From Xanthomonas citri pv. mangiferaeindicae (GTDB taxonomy: Bacteria > Pseudomonadota > Gammaproteobacteria > Xanthomonadales > Xanthomonadaceae): a stretch of 64,000 nucleotides of DNA. Positions 28,147 through 36,625 of this stretch are shown one piece after another. Numbering within the stretch: position 1 is the stretch's first letter; each line of letters begins with the position of its first letter. A program made the translations under genes and the position numbers. The notes under the pieces were generated by a model. That model saw only the letters and a program-made list of their open reading frames with translations, ran no database searches and was not told where the DNA came from. The DNA lies in NCBI GenBank assembly GCA_002240395.1, contig CP016836.1, positions 1,488,001 to 1,552,000 of the forward strand, given 5' to 3'.

Positions 28147-28515
28147 TCACTCCTCCTCAGGCCACGGTGGCACCGGCTTGCTCTGCCCTGGCGTCAGCCC
28201 GCCCAAGTGCGCCAGCACCGCCGCGTACTCCGGGGTGCCTGGCCGATAGCGGATCTCGGTCTCGCCATGCGCCGTCCCGCCATCGAGTGGCGCGCGCAGC
28301 TGCAGCACCAGCGTGCCGTCCTCTTGCATGACCGCCGTCCCGATTGCCTCGGCCACCGTGCCCGCCGCCGGGGCCATCACCGGCGCCTCGGCCGCGCCCG
28401 CGGCCCCGGATGCGCCGCCGGTCAGCCCGGCCAGCACCCCCACGATCAGGCAGAGGGCCCATCTCGCCGGCGCGTCGTGCCGGAGGGACACGCGCAGAAC
28501 ACCCCACCCCGCCAT
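28147..28515 (-). CDS. Hypothetical small secreted protein
   Basis: About 122 residues with an N-terminal basic stretch and a hydrophobic segment (RWALCLIVGVLAGLTGGASGAAGA) that fits a signal peptide. The mature domain contains EAIGTAVMQEDGTLVLQLRAPL, ETEIRYRPGTPEYAAVLAHLGGL and a PPWPEEE tail. I do not recognise a family. The frame is open back to 28572, and the start at 28515 (MAGWGVLRV) is a guess based on the signal peptide. It is divergent from the Dcp gene. Confidence 0.6.
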   Translation of the reverse strand: MAGWGVLRVSLRHDAPARWALCLIVGVLAGLTGGASGAAGAAEAPVMAPAAGTVAEAIGTAVMQEDGTLVLQLRAPLDGGTAHGETEIRYRPGTPEYAAVLAHLGGLTPGQSKPVPPWPEEE

Positions 28516-28643
28516 CGCCCACCTGAACCGGCAAACCAACGGCACATTTCCAAGCTCTACCATTGGGCGCACCCTGCGCGGTTGGCGGGCCGCGTGCCGC
28601 GACCGACGCCGTCCCTGCGCTGTCCCCTAACGGAGTTCCCTCC

Positions 28644-30797
28644 ATGTTGCATAAGCTGCTCCTGTCTTCCGCGATCGCGCTGGCGCTCACCGCCTGCGGC
28701 GACCGCCCTGCTGCCGAGTCCACGATGCCTGCTACTGATGCCTCCGCCGCGGCCGCGCCGGCCGACAACCCGCTGTTCGTCGCCAGCACGCTGCCGTTCC
28801 AGGCCCCGCCCTTCGACAAGCTCAAGGACGCCGATTACCAGCCGGCGATCGAAGAGGGCATGAAGCAGCACCTGGCCGAGATCCGCAAGATCGCCGACAA
28901 CACCGAGGCGCCCACCTTCGAGAACACCATCGAAGCGATGGAGCGCAGTGGCGAACTGCTGACCCGCGCGGCCAACGTGTTTTTCATGCTCACCGGCGCC
29001 AACACCAACGATACCCTGCAGGCGGCCGAAGAGGCGTTGGCGCCCAAGCTCGCCGAGCACAGCGACGCCATCTACCTCGATCCCGCGCTGTTCGCCCGGG
29101 TCAAGACCCTGTACGACCAGCGCGACTCGCTGGGCCTCACGCCTGAACAGGCCACCGTGCTCGCCCACACGCACGACAACTTCGTGCGCGCCGGCGCATT
29201 GCTCAATGACGCCGACAAGGCCGAACTGCGCAAGCTCAACGCCGAGTCGTCCACGCTGTCGACCGCGTTCGGCAACAAGCTGCTGGCCGCCAGCAACGCC
29301 GGCGGCGTGTTCGTCACCGATGTGGCCGAACTCGACGGCCTCGACGCTGGCGCGATCGCCGCTGCGGCCGATGCCGCCAAGGCCGCCGGCAAGGATGGCC
29401 AGTGGCTGCTGAGCCTGCAGAACACCACCCAGCAGCCGGTGCTGGCCTCGCTGAAGAACCGGAGCTTGCGCGAGCGCGTGCTCGCCGCCTCCACCGGCCG
29501 CGCCGAGAAGGGCGATGCCAACGACACCCGCGCCACCATCCAGCGTCTGGCCGAACTGCGCGCGCGCCAGGCTCAGCTGCTCGGCTACCCCAACTACGCC
29601 GCCTACAGCATCGCCGACCAGATGGCGAAGACCCCGGAAGCCGCGCTCAAGCTGCTGACCGACACCGTACCGGCCGCCACTGCACGCGCACGTGCCGAAC
29701 TGGCGAAGATCCAGGGCGTGGTCGACGCACAGAACGGCGGCTTCACCGCCGGCGCCGCCGACTGGGACTTCTATGCCGAGCAGGTCCGCAAGGCCGAATT
29801 CGACCTCGACGAAGCGCAGATCAAGCCCTACTTCGAGCTCGACCGCGTGCTCAACGACGGCGTGTTCTTCGCCGCCAACCAGCTTTACGGCATCACTGCC
29901 AAGGAGCGCAAGGACATCCCGGTCTATCACCCCGATGTGCGCGTGTTCGACATCATGGATGCCGACGGCAAGCAGCTCGCGCTGTTCTACCTCGACCCAT
30001 TCAAGCGCGACAGCAAGCAGGGCGGCGCGTGGATGGGCAACTTCGTCGAGCAGAACGGCCTGACCGGCACCATCCCGGTCGTCTACAACGTCGAGAACTT
30101 CACCAAGCCCGCTGCCGGCCAGCCTGCGCTGCTGAGCTTCGACGACGTGACCACGCTGTTCCACGAGTTCGGCCACGCGCTGCATGGCTTCTTCTCCAAC
30201 ACCAAGTACCCCTCGGTCGCCGGCACCAACACCCCGCGCGATTTCGTCGAGTTTCCCTCGCAGTTCAACGAGCACTGGGCGCTGGATCCCAAGGTGTTCG
30301 CCAACTACGCCAAGCACCACGAGACCGGCGAAGCGATGCCGCAGGATCTGGTCGACCGGATCGTCAAGGCGCGCACGTTCAACCAGGGCTACGCGACCAC
30401 CGAGTACCTCTCGGCCGCGCTGCTCGACCTTGCCTGGCACACGCTGCCGGCCGGCGAGGCCAAGCAGGACGTCGATGCGTTCGAGAAGCAGGCGCTCGAG
30501 AAGTACAAGGTCGACCTCGCCGCCGTGCCGCCGCGCTACCGCACCAGCTACTTCAGCCACATCTGGGGCGGCGGCTACGCGGCGGGCTACTACGCCTACT
30601 TCGGCGCCGAAGTCCTCGACCACGACGCCTTCCAGTGGTTCCGCGAGAACGGCGGCCTGACCCGCGAAAACGGCCAGACCTTCCGCGACAAGATCCTGTC
30701 GATCGGACACTCGCGTGACCTCGCCACCGCCTACCGCGAATTCCGTGGCAAGGACCCGAGCGTCGAGCCGCTGTTGGAGCATCGCGGGCTGAAGTGA
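28644..30797 (+). CDS. dcp: Peptidyl-dipeptidase Dcp-type M3 zinc peptidase (lipoprotein)
   Basis: Removes C-terminal dipeptides or degrades oligopeptides in the periplasm. The 717 residues start with a lipoprotein signal (LLSSAIALALTACGD). They end with the M3 catalytic domain carrying HEFGH at 507-511, the downstream zinc glutamate in the PRDFVEFPSQFNEHW segment, and YFSHIWGGGYAAGYYAYF. That C-terminal signature separates Dcp from oligopeptidase A. The start at 28644 is fixed by the signal peptide. A strong terminator follows at 30840. Confidence 0.93.
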   Translation: MLHKLLLSSAIALALTACGDRPAAESTMPATDASAAAAPADNPLFVASTLPFQAPPFDKLKDADYQPAIEEGMKQHLAEIRKIADNTEAPTFENTIEAMERSGELLTRAANVFFMLTGANTNDTLQAAEEALAPKLAEHSDAIYLDPALFARVKTLYDQRDSLGLTPEQATVLAHTHDNFVRAGALLNDADKAELRKLNAESSTLSTAFGNKLLAASNAGGVFVTDVAELDGLDAGAIAAAADAAKAAGKDGQWLLSLQNTTQQPVLASLKNRSLRERVLAASTGRAEKGDANDTRATIQRLAELRARQAQLLGYPNYAAYSIADQMAKTPEAALKLLTDTVPAATARARAELAKIQGVVDAQNGGFTAGAADWDFYAEQVRKAEFDLDEAQIKPYFELDRVLNDGVFFAANQLYGITAKERKDIPVYHPDVRVFDIMDADGKQLALFYLDPFKRDSKQGGAWMGNFVEQNGLTGTIPVVYNVENFTKPAAGQPALLSFDDVTTLFHEFGHALHGFFSNTKYPSVAGTNTPRDFVEFPSQFNEHWALDPKVFANYAKHHETGEAMPQDLVDRIVKARTFNQGYATTEYLSAALLDLAWHTLPAGEAKQDVDAFEKQALEKYKVDLAAVPPRYRTSYFSHIWGGGYAAGYYAYFGAEVLDHDAFQWFRENGGLTRENGQTFRDKILSIGHSRDLATAYREFRGKDPSVEPLLEHRGLK

Positions 30798-30839
30798 GCC
30801 ACGTCGCGCGCTGCGGCGCATGACATGCAACACCGAGCA

Positions 30840-30870
30840 GGGCGGCCTTCGGGCCGCCCCGTTTTCGTTT
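30840..30870 (+). terminator. Rho-independent terminator after dcp
   Basis: An 8-base stem GGGCGGCC/GGCCGCCC with a TTCG tetraloop (30840-30859) is followed by CGTTTTCGTTT. It lies 43 bases after the stop codon. Confidence 0.85.
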
Positions 30871-31065
30871 GCAGGGGATGCGTCTCGTGCTGTGTCGGCA
30901 GACACGCCCCGCCATCGCCCGCCTATCGTCAGACACAGCGGGGTCGACACTCCACGCAGAACCCGACCGATAGCACGCGCCCGCACGGCGCCCCATACTC
31001 GACGTAATGCCCTGCCCGTGGGCGAATGCCGCCCGAATGCGCGGCGCCGCAAGGAGCAACCGCCG

Positions 31066-31590
31066 ATGCGTCGTAATCCAGTCTTCCGTGTCGCTCTGAG
31101 TCTCATGTTGGCGGTAGGGACGTCGCAGGCACAACCGCCGCCCGAACGCGGGACGCAGGTCGAGCATGGGGATGTGGCGTTGCCGCCCGAGCTGGCACGC
31201 GTGCTACGCGATTACGAACAGGCATGGCGCGCCGGCGATGCCGTGGCGCTCGCCGCACTGTTCGCCGAGGACGGCTTCGTGCTGCAAAGCAATCGCCCGC
31301 CTGTCCGCGGCCACGCCGCCATCCAGGCCGCATACGCAGGCCAGGGCGGTGGGCCTTTACGGCTACGCGCGCTCGCGTTTGCCGCCGAAGACACTATCGC
31401 CTACATCGTCGGCGCGTACGGTTACGGCGATGCGCCCAGCGACACAGGCAAGTTCACGCTCACGCTGACACGCGAAGCCGGGGCACCGTGGCGGATCGCC
31501 TCGGACATGGACAACTCGAATGCGCCACCGCAACGCGCACAAGGCTCGAATCCGCCCTCGCCCACGCCACAGCAGCCCACCGAGCCGTGA
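31066..31590 (+). CDS. Secreted NTF2-like (DUF4440/SnoaL) protein
   Basis: A 174-residue protein with a signal peptide (VFRVALSLMLAVGTSQAQ) and one NTF2-like domain. The domain contains LARVLRDYEQAWRAGDAVALAALFAEDGFVLQSN and PVRGHAAIQAAYAGQG, typical of DUF4440/ketosteroid-isomerase folds. A Pro/Gln-rich tail follows. Members bind small hydrophobic ligands or act as isomerases; nothing here shows which. ATG at 31066 has AAGGAG upstream. Confidence 0.8.
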   Translation: MRRNPVFRVALSLMLAVGTSQAQPPPERGTQVEHGDVALPPELARVLRDYEQAWRAGDAVALAALFAEDGFVLQSNRPPVRGHAAIQAAYAGQGGGPLRLRALAFAAEDTIAYIVGAYGYGDAPSDTGKFTLTLTREAGAPWRIASDMDNSNAPPQRAQGSNPPSPTPQQPTEP

Positions 31591-31785
31591 GCTTGCCCCC
31601 GCAACCGATCGCGCCTACGTCGCGTGCGTAGCGTGAGAATGTGTGCGAGTGCGGACAGATAAACCAAAGTCTGCATCTCGCTCCGATGGCTCTGCACATG
31701 GCGACGCGTCATACTCCGCGAAACGCGCTGTAGGCCGCGGGTAGGTGCGGCGCCAGCAATCCGGCAGCTTTGAGGAAGAAGCAAT

Positions 31786-32169
31786 ATGGCGGAAACACAT
31801 GGAATTCTAGCCTGGACGCTGGTTTCCGAATGCCCGATCCCTGGGGATGTGAACGATCTTTTGGTGACCGGCGAGACCGCGATTGCCGCATATAAGACGT
31901 TTCGGGATGCGGCCATCTTCACCAATAAGCGTCTTATCGTCAGGGATGCACAAGGATTGTCCGGGAAGAAAGTCGAGATCTACTCGCTTCCTTACGCGTC
32001 TATCTTCATGTGGTCTTCTGAGAATGGACATGGCATCTTCAACTTCAATTCGGAGATCGAGCTCTGGACGAAAGCGGGTCGCATCAAGGTGAACCTCCAC
32101 AAGGGCCTTGACGTGCGTCGGCTAGATAAGCTCATCGCTGAGGCAGTGCTGCGGGACACGCAGGCCTAG
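31786..32169 (+). CDS. Bacterial PH-domain protein
   Basis: A 127-residue protein that matches the bacterial PH-like (bPH_1) fold: DVNDLLVTGETAIAAYKTFRDAAIFTNKRLIV, followed by EIYSLPYASIFMW and ELWTKAGRIKVNL. The family is widespread, and its binding partners are mostly unknown. It has no signal peptide or membrane helix, so it is probably cytoplasmic. GAGGAAGAAG precedes the ATG. The codon usage is visibly less GC-biased than in the flanking genes, as if acquired. Confidence 0.85.
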   Translation: MAETHGILAWTLVSECPIPGDVNDLLVTGETAIAAYKTFRDAAIFTNKRLIVRDAQGLSGKKVEIYSLPYASIFMWSSENGHGIFNFNSEIELWTKAGRIKVNLHKGLDVRRLDKLIAEAVLRDTQA

Positions 32170-32537
32170 AAGGCCATTCGATGCGATGCCTCTTCGCGAA
32201 CTCGATCTATGCAGGCGCAACCGCACTGCGAGGCAACTTGGATGAAGGAGCCGATGTCCGATCGATCCCATGACGGCCTCTTCGTTACGAAAGAGACATT
32301 GAGTGCACCGAGCTTCTACATTCGCCCTTCTGGCATGTCCACGCGCACCTTGCAGCCGGCTTGCTCCCCTGCGCTCGCCCTATCTCTCGGCATCACGCCG
32401 ATCTGGCGACGCTGACGCGTAATGCATTGATCCTTTAAAGCAATATCTTTCGAGCGCGCGAGACTGGGGCTAGACTTTTAAGTTGATATCGTTTTGCGGC
32501 ACATCTCGATTCAGTGCGCAGCATCGGGGGCAAGTCG
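32170..32537. other. Low-GC gap without a convincing gene
   Basis: These 368 bases contain only a 68-codon frame (32209-32415, plus strand) that lacks a Shine-Dalgarno sequence and any recognisable pattern. Base composition is clearly lower in GC than the core regions. I see no RNA gene, but a promoter for the small protein at 32538 should lie near 32440-32500, where AT-rich sequence (CTTTAAAGC, TTTTAAGTTGATATC) occurs. Confidence 0.5.
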
Positions 32538-32741
32538 ATGGCCGGTAAGAGCAAGAAGGACAAGATGGCTCGCGAGGTCGGCATCTTTATGCAGCAGTAT
32601 CAGCGTAAGGCGCAGCGCCACACCGAGCCGAATGATCGTTGTTATGACCGTAAGCTGGAGTATCGGCTCAAGCGGCTGCCTCCAGAAGAACTGAGCGACT
32701 TGCTGTCGGGGGAGGGGGCGATGATGAGTAGAGAAAATTAA
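32538..32741 (+). CDS. Small conserved basic protein
   Basis: A 67-residue, highly charged protein: MAGKSKKDKMAREVGIFMQQ, then YDRKLEYRLKRLPPEELSDLLSG. The two predicted helices are rich in Lys/Arg and Glu. Short proteins of this pattern occur in many proteobacteria as hypotheticals; I know of no function. GGGGGCAA before ATG 32538 can serve as ribosome binding site; an upstream in-frame ATG at 32514 is less likely. It lies within the accessory patch. Confidence 0.65.
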   Translation: MAGKSKKDKMAREVGIFMQQYQRKAQRHTEPNDRCYDRKLEYRLKRLPPEELSDLLSGEGAMMSREN

Positions 32742-32961
32742 CCCCGAAAGTCTTTAGACCGGTGCCCCTTCATAGTGCGACTCAACGCAAGCATCAGGAC
32801 GTATGCCTAGATCACGAATGACGGTTAAAGCGATCTCGGATGCCGAGGCGGCTGTTGCTGAGCGTGCGCTCACCATTGCAGCAACGGAGGCATCTGCTCT
32901 AGACCTGATCGGGCAGACGAGCGCAGATCAGAACCACAGCTGCGCATGGAGACATGCTGTC

Positions 32962-33462
32962 ATGTCCTGGAAACACTTCGCTTATGTTGCTGCGGTCTGT
33001 CTTTCGATCGCGCTGTCGGCGGCGGGATGTAGACCGTCCAGTCCCGAGGCGGAAACTGCGATCTCAACGCCTGGAGGCGATCCCGCGGCCGCCCTTGTGC
33101 AGCGCTTCGAGATGGGCGCGGGACTTGAAAGCCTTGCGAACCGGGCGGCGGGTGCGACGACGACGTTCGCCACGCTGGCGCAGCAGCATGGCGTCGCGAA
33201 GGCCAAGCAATGGGTGGCCGGCGAGATTTCGAAGCTGGTTCCTGCCTACCAGGCGCGGTGGGATCGGAATCTGGCGACGATCTATGCCAAGCACTTCACC
33301 GCAGACGAGCTTCGTTCCCTCGCGACACAGGGGACGCGTTCGCCCCACGCCGCCAAGTTTCGCTCCACGCAGGCGACCGTCGCGGCCGAAATGCAGGAGG
33401 CTTCAAGCCCGCTTCTGCAGCAGTTGGTGACCGAAGCATTACGCAACGTGCTTCAGCGATAG
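32962..33462 (+). CDS. DUF2059-like lipoprotein
   Basis: A 166-residue lipoprotein. The signal (AAVCLSIALSAAGCRPSS) ends in a lipobox. The C-terminal helical domain resembles DUF2059: LVPAYQARWDRNLATIYAKHF, then TADELRSLATQGTRSPHAAKF and MQEASSPLLQQLVTEAL. DUF2059 proteins are periplasmic and of unknown function. The frame is open to 32803, but the ATG at 32962 directly precedes the signal peptide. The gene ends the lower-GC patch. Confidence 0.75.
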   Translation: MSWKHFAYVAAVCLSIALSAAGCRPSSPEAETAISTPGGDPAAALVQRFEMGAGLESLANRAAGATTTFATLAQQHGVAKAKQWVAGEISKLVPAYQARWDRNLATIYAKHFTADELRSLATQGTRSPHAAKFRSTQATVAAEMQEASSPLLQQLVTEALRNVLQR

Positions 33463-33525
33463 GCGGTGCGTGCCTGCTTGATCGTGCGGCGCCGAATGGC
33501 GAGCCCGGCTTCATGCCCGAATTCG

Positions 33526-33548
33526 AAACCGGGGTCAGAGTGCAATTT
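33526..33548 (+). repeat. Dispersed GGGGTCAGAGTG repeat, copy upstream of SDR gene
   Basis: A 23-base stretch with the core CCGGGGTCAGAGTG, nearly identical to the left arm of the yidC-mnmE inverted repeat. It points in the same direction as the copy at 34985. The two copies bracket the SDR and NTF2-like genes. Confidence 0.65.
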
Positions 33549-33664
33549 CGTGCACCGCGTCGCCATGGGTGTACGCAATCCTCAAATGTCGTGTCCGAAC
33601 ATGGCGAGCGTCATTTCAGTTCGACGCCCATGCTCCGCGCTCCTTCGAGACAGTGGAGACACGC

Positions 33665-34429
33665 ATGCAACGCTTGCCCGGCAAGGTCGCGCTTATCACC
33701 GGCGCCAGTTCCGGCATCGGCCAGTCCGCGGCGCACTTGTTCGCACGCGAGGGCGCCTGCGTGGTGTTGGCTGCTCGTCGCGATGCACGGCTGCGGACCA
33801 TCGCGACGCAGATCGTGGACGCCGGCGGCCAGGCTGCGTGGCTGGCCGGTGACGTACGTGAAGAAGCCTACGCCCAGGCGCTGGTCGCGCTGGCGACCTC
33901 ACGCTTTGGCGGCCTGGACATCGCGTTCAACAACGCCGGCACGCTCGGAGCGCTGGTCCCGACCCCGCAGCTTGAGGCGCAGGCGTGGCGCGAGGCGCTC
34001 GACATCAATCTCAGCGGTGCGTTCTTCGGCGCCAAGCACCAGATTCCGGCAATGCTGGCGCGCGGGGGTGGGTCGCTGATCTTCACTTCCACCTTCGTCG
34101 GCCACACCGTCGGCTTCCCCTGTACCGCCGCGTATGCCGCCAGCAAGGCCGGCCTGATCGGTCTGACCCGGGCGCTGGCCGCTGAGTTCGGTCCGCGGGC
34201 GATCCGGGTCAACGCGTTGCTGCCCGGCGGTACCCACACGCCAATGGCCGAGGAGATGAACGGCACACCAGAGGCATTGGCTCAGGTCGCGCAACTGCAC
34301 GCACTCAAACGGATCGCGCAGCCCGAGGAGCTTGCACACGCTGCGCTGTTCCTGGCTTCTGACGAGGCGGCGTTCATGACGGGCAGCGTGATGCTGGTCG
34401 ATGGCGGCATATCGATCAACCGGAGTTGA
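33665..34429 (+). CDS. Short-chain dehydrogenase/reductase
   Basis: A 254-residue classical SDR oxidoreductase. It has the cofactor motif TGASSGIG (12-19), the structural NNAG, the active-site serine region FTSTFVGHT, the YAASK catalytic pair, and the C-terminal GSVMLVDGG. The arginines after the first motif (AARRD) favour NADP(H). The substrate is unknown. The catalytic set is complete. It starts about 117 bases after the dispersed repeat and is followed by an NTF2-like gene in the same direction. Confidence 0.9.
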   Translation: MQRLPGKVALITGASSGIGQSAAHLFAREGACVVLAARRDARLRTIATQIVDAGGQAAWLAGDVREEAYAQALVALATSRFGGLDIAFNNAGTLGALVPTPQLEAQAWREALDINLSGAFFGAKHQIPAMLARGGGSLIFTSTFVGHTVGFPCTAAYAASKAGLIGLTRALAAEFGPRAIRVNALLPGGTHTPMAEEMNGTPEALAQVAQLHALKRIAQPEELAHAALFLASDEAAFMTGSVMLVDGGISINRS

Positions 34430-34598
34430 ACCATAGGCGCATGGCGCACGTGTCCGGTCCGGCAATTCCGTGGTCGCACCCGGGCCCGACTCGACATCGT
34501 GCAGTCTTGCGACTGCGCGCCCCGAGGTCATTGAACCAGCGCTTTTGGCCGGGCCTAAGATGGACGCATCTATCAGCACATCGAAAGTGAAATCGCGC

Positions 34599-34985
34599 AT
34601 GCGCAAGCTCGAGAACGAAGCGGTCTACCGTGATTACATCGCCTGCCTCAACGCGCGAGATTGGGATCGGCTTGGACAGTTCGTTCATGACGATGTCCGC
34701 CATAACGGTAAACTACTGGGGCTCGGTGGGTATCGCGCGATGCTCGAAGGCGATCACGCGCAGATTCCGGACCTCCACTTCCAGATCGAGAGGCTGATCG
34801 CCGATCCGCAGCAGGTGGCGTGCAGGCTCCGGTTCGACGTGACGCCACGCGGCGCGTTCCTGGGTCTGCCGGTGAACGGCCGACGGGTCACGTTCTGCGA
34901 GCACGCGCTGTATGCGCTCCGGGACCAGAAGATCCAAGAAGTCTGGTCGATCATCGACAAGGCCGCGATCGAGGCCCAGCTCTGA
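34599..34985 (+). CDS. NTF2-like ester cyclase family (SnoaL) protein
   Basis: A 128-residue protein of the SnoaL/ester-cyclase type: NEAVYRDYIACLNARDWDRLGQFVHDDVRHNG, then GYRAMLEGDHAQIPDLHFQIE and FCEHALYALRDQKIQEVWSI. Members include polyketide cyclases and many uncharacterised proteins. An in-frame ATG at 34560 would add 13 residues; I chose 34599 because homologues usually begin near KLENEAVYR. It probably forms a unit with the SDR gene before it. Confidence 0.8.
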   Translation: MRKLENEAVYRDYIACLNARDWDRLGQFVHDDVRHNGKLLGLGGYRAMLEGDHAQIPDLHFQIERLIADPQQVACRLRFDVTPRGAFLGLPVNGRRVTFCEHALYALRDQKIQEVWSIIDKAAIEAQL

Positions 34986-35006
34986 AACCAGGGTCAGCGT
35001 GCAATT
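34985..35006 (+). repeat. Degraded copy of the GGGGTCAGAGTG repeat
   Basis: AAACCAGGGTCAGCGTGCAA matches the copy at 33526 with two changes in the core. It overlaps the last base of the NTF2-like gene's stop codon and lies in direct orientation to the other copy, 1.46 kb away. Confidence 0.55.
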
Positions 35007-35044
35007 GTTGGCGGCGCCCGCGTTCGTGCGCGCGGGCGACCGCC

Positions 35045-35971
35045 TCAATCCGTCGCGGCGGGGTGTCCCGCCTGGGCCACGCGCACGACCGTGTCGCGTA
35101 ACCAGGTGTGCGCGGGGTCGCGCTCCCGGCGTTGATGCCAGATCAGGTCGAAGTCGAACCGGGCAATCGCCAGTGGCGGCGCGAAGATGCGCAGGCGCGG
35201 GTCGGTAGCGATCGAGTCGAGATTGTGCCGGGCGACGGTCAGGATCAGATCGGTGCCGGCGATCAGGTCGTTGGCCACGCCCCAGTGCGGCAGGGTCATC
35301 GCGACTCGCCTGCGCAGGCCGTCGCGCGCGAGGGCACGGTCGATCTCGTTGTCGCTCTCCGCGCGCAGGGCGACCAGCACATGCGGGCGTGCCAGCCAGG
35401 CCTCGCGATCGAGCGTGCCGCTGGCCGGCAAGGTCGAGGCATCGGCCAGGCAGGCGAAGTCTTCAACGAAAAGTGTGTGCGCACGCACCGCGTCTGGATG
35501 GCGCCCGGGAAAGACGCCCAGCGCCATCTCGATCTCGCCGTCGATGACGTCGGCCAGCATCGATTCGCGGCTGGCCTGGCTGACGACGAGGTCGATCCCC
35601 GGTGCCTGGCTGCGCAGCGTGCGCGCCAGCCCCGGCAGCAGCACGCGCGCGCCGTAGTCCGACATCGTGAGGCGAAATGTCCGCTGCGCGGAAGACGGGT
35701 CGAACGTCGGCGGGTCGAGCAGCGCGCCCAGCTGCTCGAGTGCCTCGGTCAACGGCTGCATCAAGGCGCTTGCCCGCGCGGTCAGCTCGAGCTTGCCGGC
35801 GCGCCGGACCAGTAGCGGGTCGTCGAACAGCCGGCGCAGGTGCGCCAATGCGTGGCTCACCGCCGGCTGGCTTCTGTGCAGGCGCAACGCCGCACGGGAG
35901 ATGTGCCGCTCCGACAGCAGCGCATGCAGGGTGACCAGAAGGTTGAGATCCATCCGTCTCAAGTTATTCAT
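35045..35971 (-). CDS. LysR-family transcriptional regulator
   Basis: A 308-residue regulator with an N-terminal winged helix-turn-helix (LNLLVTLHALLSERHISRAALRL, then QPAVSHALAHLRRLFDDPLLVR) and a periplasmic-binding-like effector domain. The HTH and LLVR sequence place it in the NodD/LeuO-like branch. ATG 35971 and the later MDLNLL (35953) are both possible; a dyad overlaps the first one. It is divergent from the YdcZ-like gene, which is its likely target. Confidence 0.9.
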   Translation of the reverse strand: MNNLRRMDLNLLVTLHALLSERHISRAALRLHRSQPAVSHALAHLRRLFDDPLLVRRAGKLELTARASALMQPLTEALEQLGALLDPPTFDPSSAQRTFRLTMSDYGARVLLPGLARTLRSQAPGIDLVVSQASRESMLADVIDGEIEMALGVFPGRHPDAVRAHTLFVEDFACLADASTLPASGTLDREAWLARPHVLVALRAESDNEIDRALARDGLRRRVAMTLPHWGVANDLIAGTDLILTVARHNLDSIATDPRLRIFAPPLAIARFDFDLIWHQRRERDPAHTWLRDTVVRVAQAGHPAATD

Positions 35972-35982
35972 AGCGCGAATAA
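35964..35982. promoter_or_regulatory. Operator-like dyad between LysR gene and ydcZ-like gene
   Basis: TTATTCATAGCGCGAATAA has perfect 6-base arms and a 7-base spacer and contains a LysR-type T-N11-A core. It overlaps the upstream candidate start codon of the LysR gene. It is a likely autoregulatory site if translation starts at 35953. Confidence 0.5.
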
Positions 35983-36060
35983 TGAGCGGTCGAAGTTCGA
36001 ATTTCCATTCGTGAATCTGATTCGTAGAGTGGATATACCCTCCCGAATTGGAGCGAACAC

Positions 36061-36537
36061 ATGTCTTCTCCGCTTTCCTACGCCGGCGCTGGCCTGGCGC
36101 TGGCTGCCGTGGTCGCCGGGGCGCTGGTGCCGTTCCAGGCCGGCAGCAATGCGGCGCTGGGGCGCGCGCTCGGCCATCCGCTGTGGGCGACCGTGGCCTC
36201 GCTGCTGGTCAGCCTGTTGGTCGTGCTGCCGGTCATCGTGGCCATGCGGGCGCCGTCGCCATCGCTCGGCCAAGCGGGTGCCCTGCCGATTTGGGCCTGG
36301 TTCGGCGGTGTCGCCGGCGTGATCTACATCACCTCGGCGCTGATGCTGACCCCGCGCCTAGGGGCGACCAGCTTCATTGTCTGCGTCGTCGCCGGGCAGA
36401 TGCTCACATCCCTGCTGATCGATCACTTCGGGCTGATGGGCTTGCCGGTGAAAGAAGCGAACCTGGGCCGTATCGGCGGCGTGCTGACGATCCTCGCCGG
36501 CATGGTGATGGTGCAGTGGTCGTCCACAGTCCGCTAG
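36061..36537 (+). CDS. DMT-superfamily inner membrane protein, YdcZ (DUF606) type
   Basis: A 158-residue protein with five predicted membrane helices and the DUF606 pattern: VPFQAGSNAALGRALGHPLWATVASLLVSLLVVLP, then WFGGVAGVIYITSALMLTPRLGATSFIVCVVAGQM and DHFGLMG. Members are half-length drug/metabolite transporters that probably dimerise. The substrate is unknown. ATG 36061 is preceded by GGAG. Transcription is likely controlled by the divergent LysR protein. Confidence 0.88.
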   Translation: MSSPLSYAGAGLALAAVVAGALVPFQAGSNAALGRALGHPLWATVASLLVSLLVVLPVIVAMRAPSPSLGQAGALPIWAWFGGVAGVIYITSALMLTPRLGATSFIVCVVAGQMLTSLLIDHFGLMGLPVKEANLGRIGGVLTILAGMVMVQWSSTVR

Positions 36538-36625
36538 CGGCACGCAGGTTGCTCCATCATGAGATGCCTGCTTCGAGCGCATGCCGGCATGGTCGGCGCC
36601 GTGCGCCCGATGCCATCATCGCGGC

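Noticed and set aside
32209..32415. 68-codon plus-strand frame
   Set aside because: No Shine-Dalgarno sequence, no recognisable pattern and no neighbour link; kept only as a comment on the gap.
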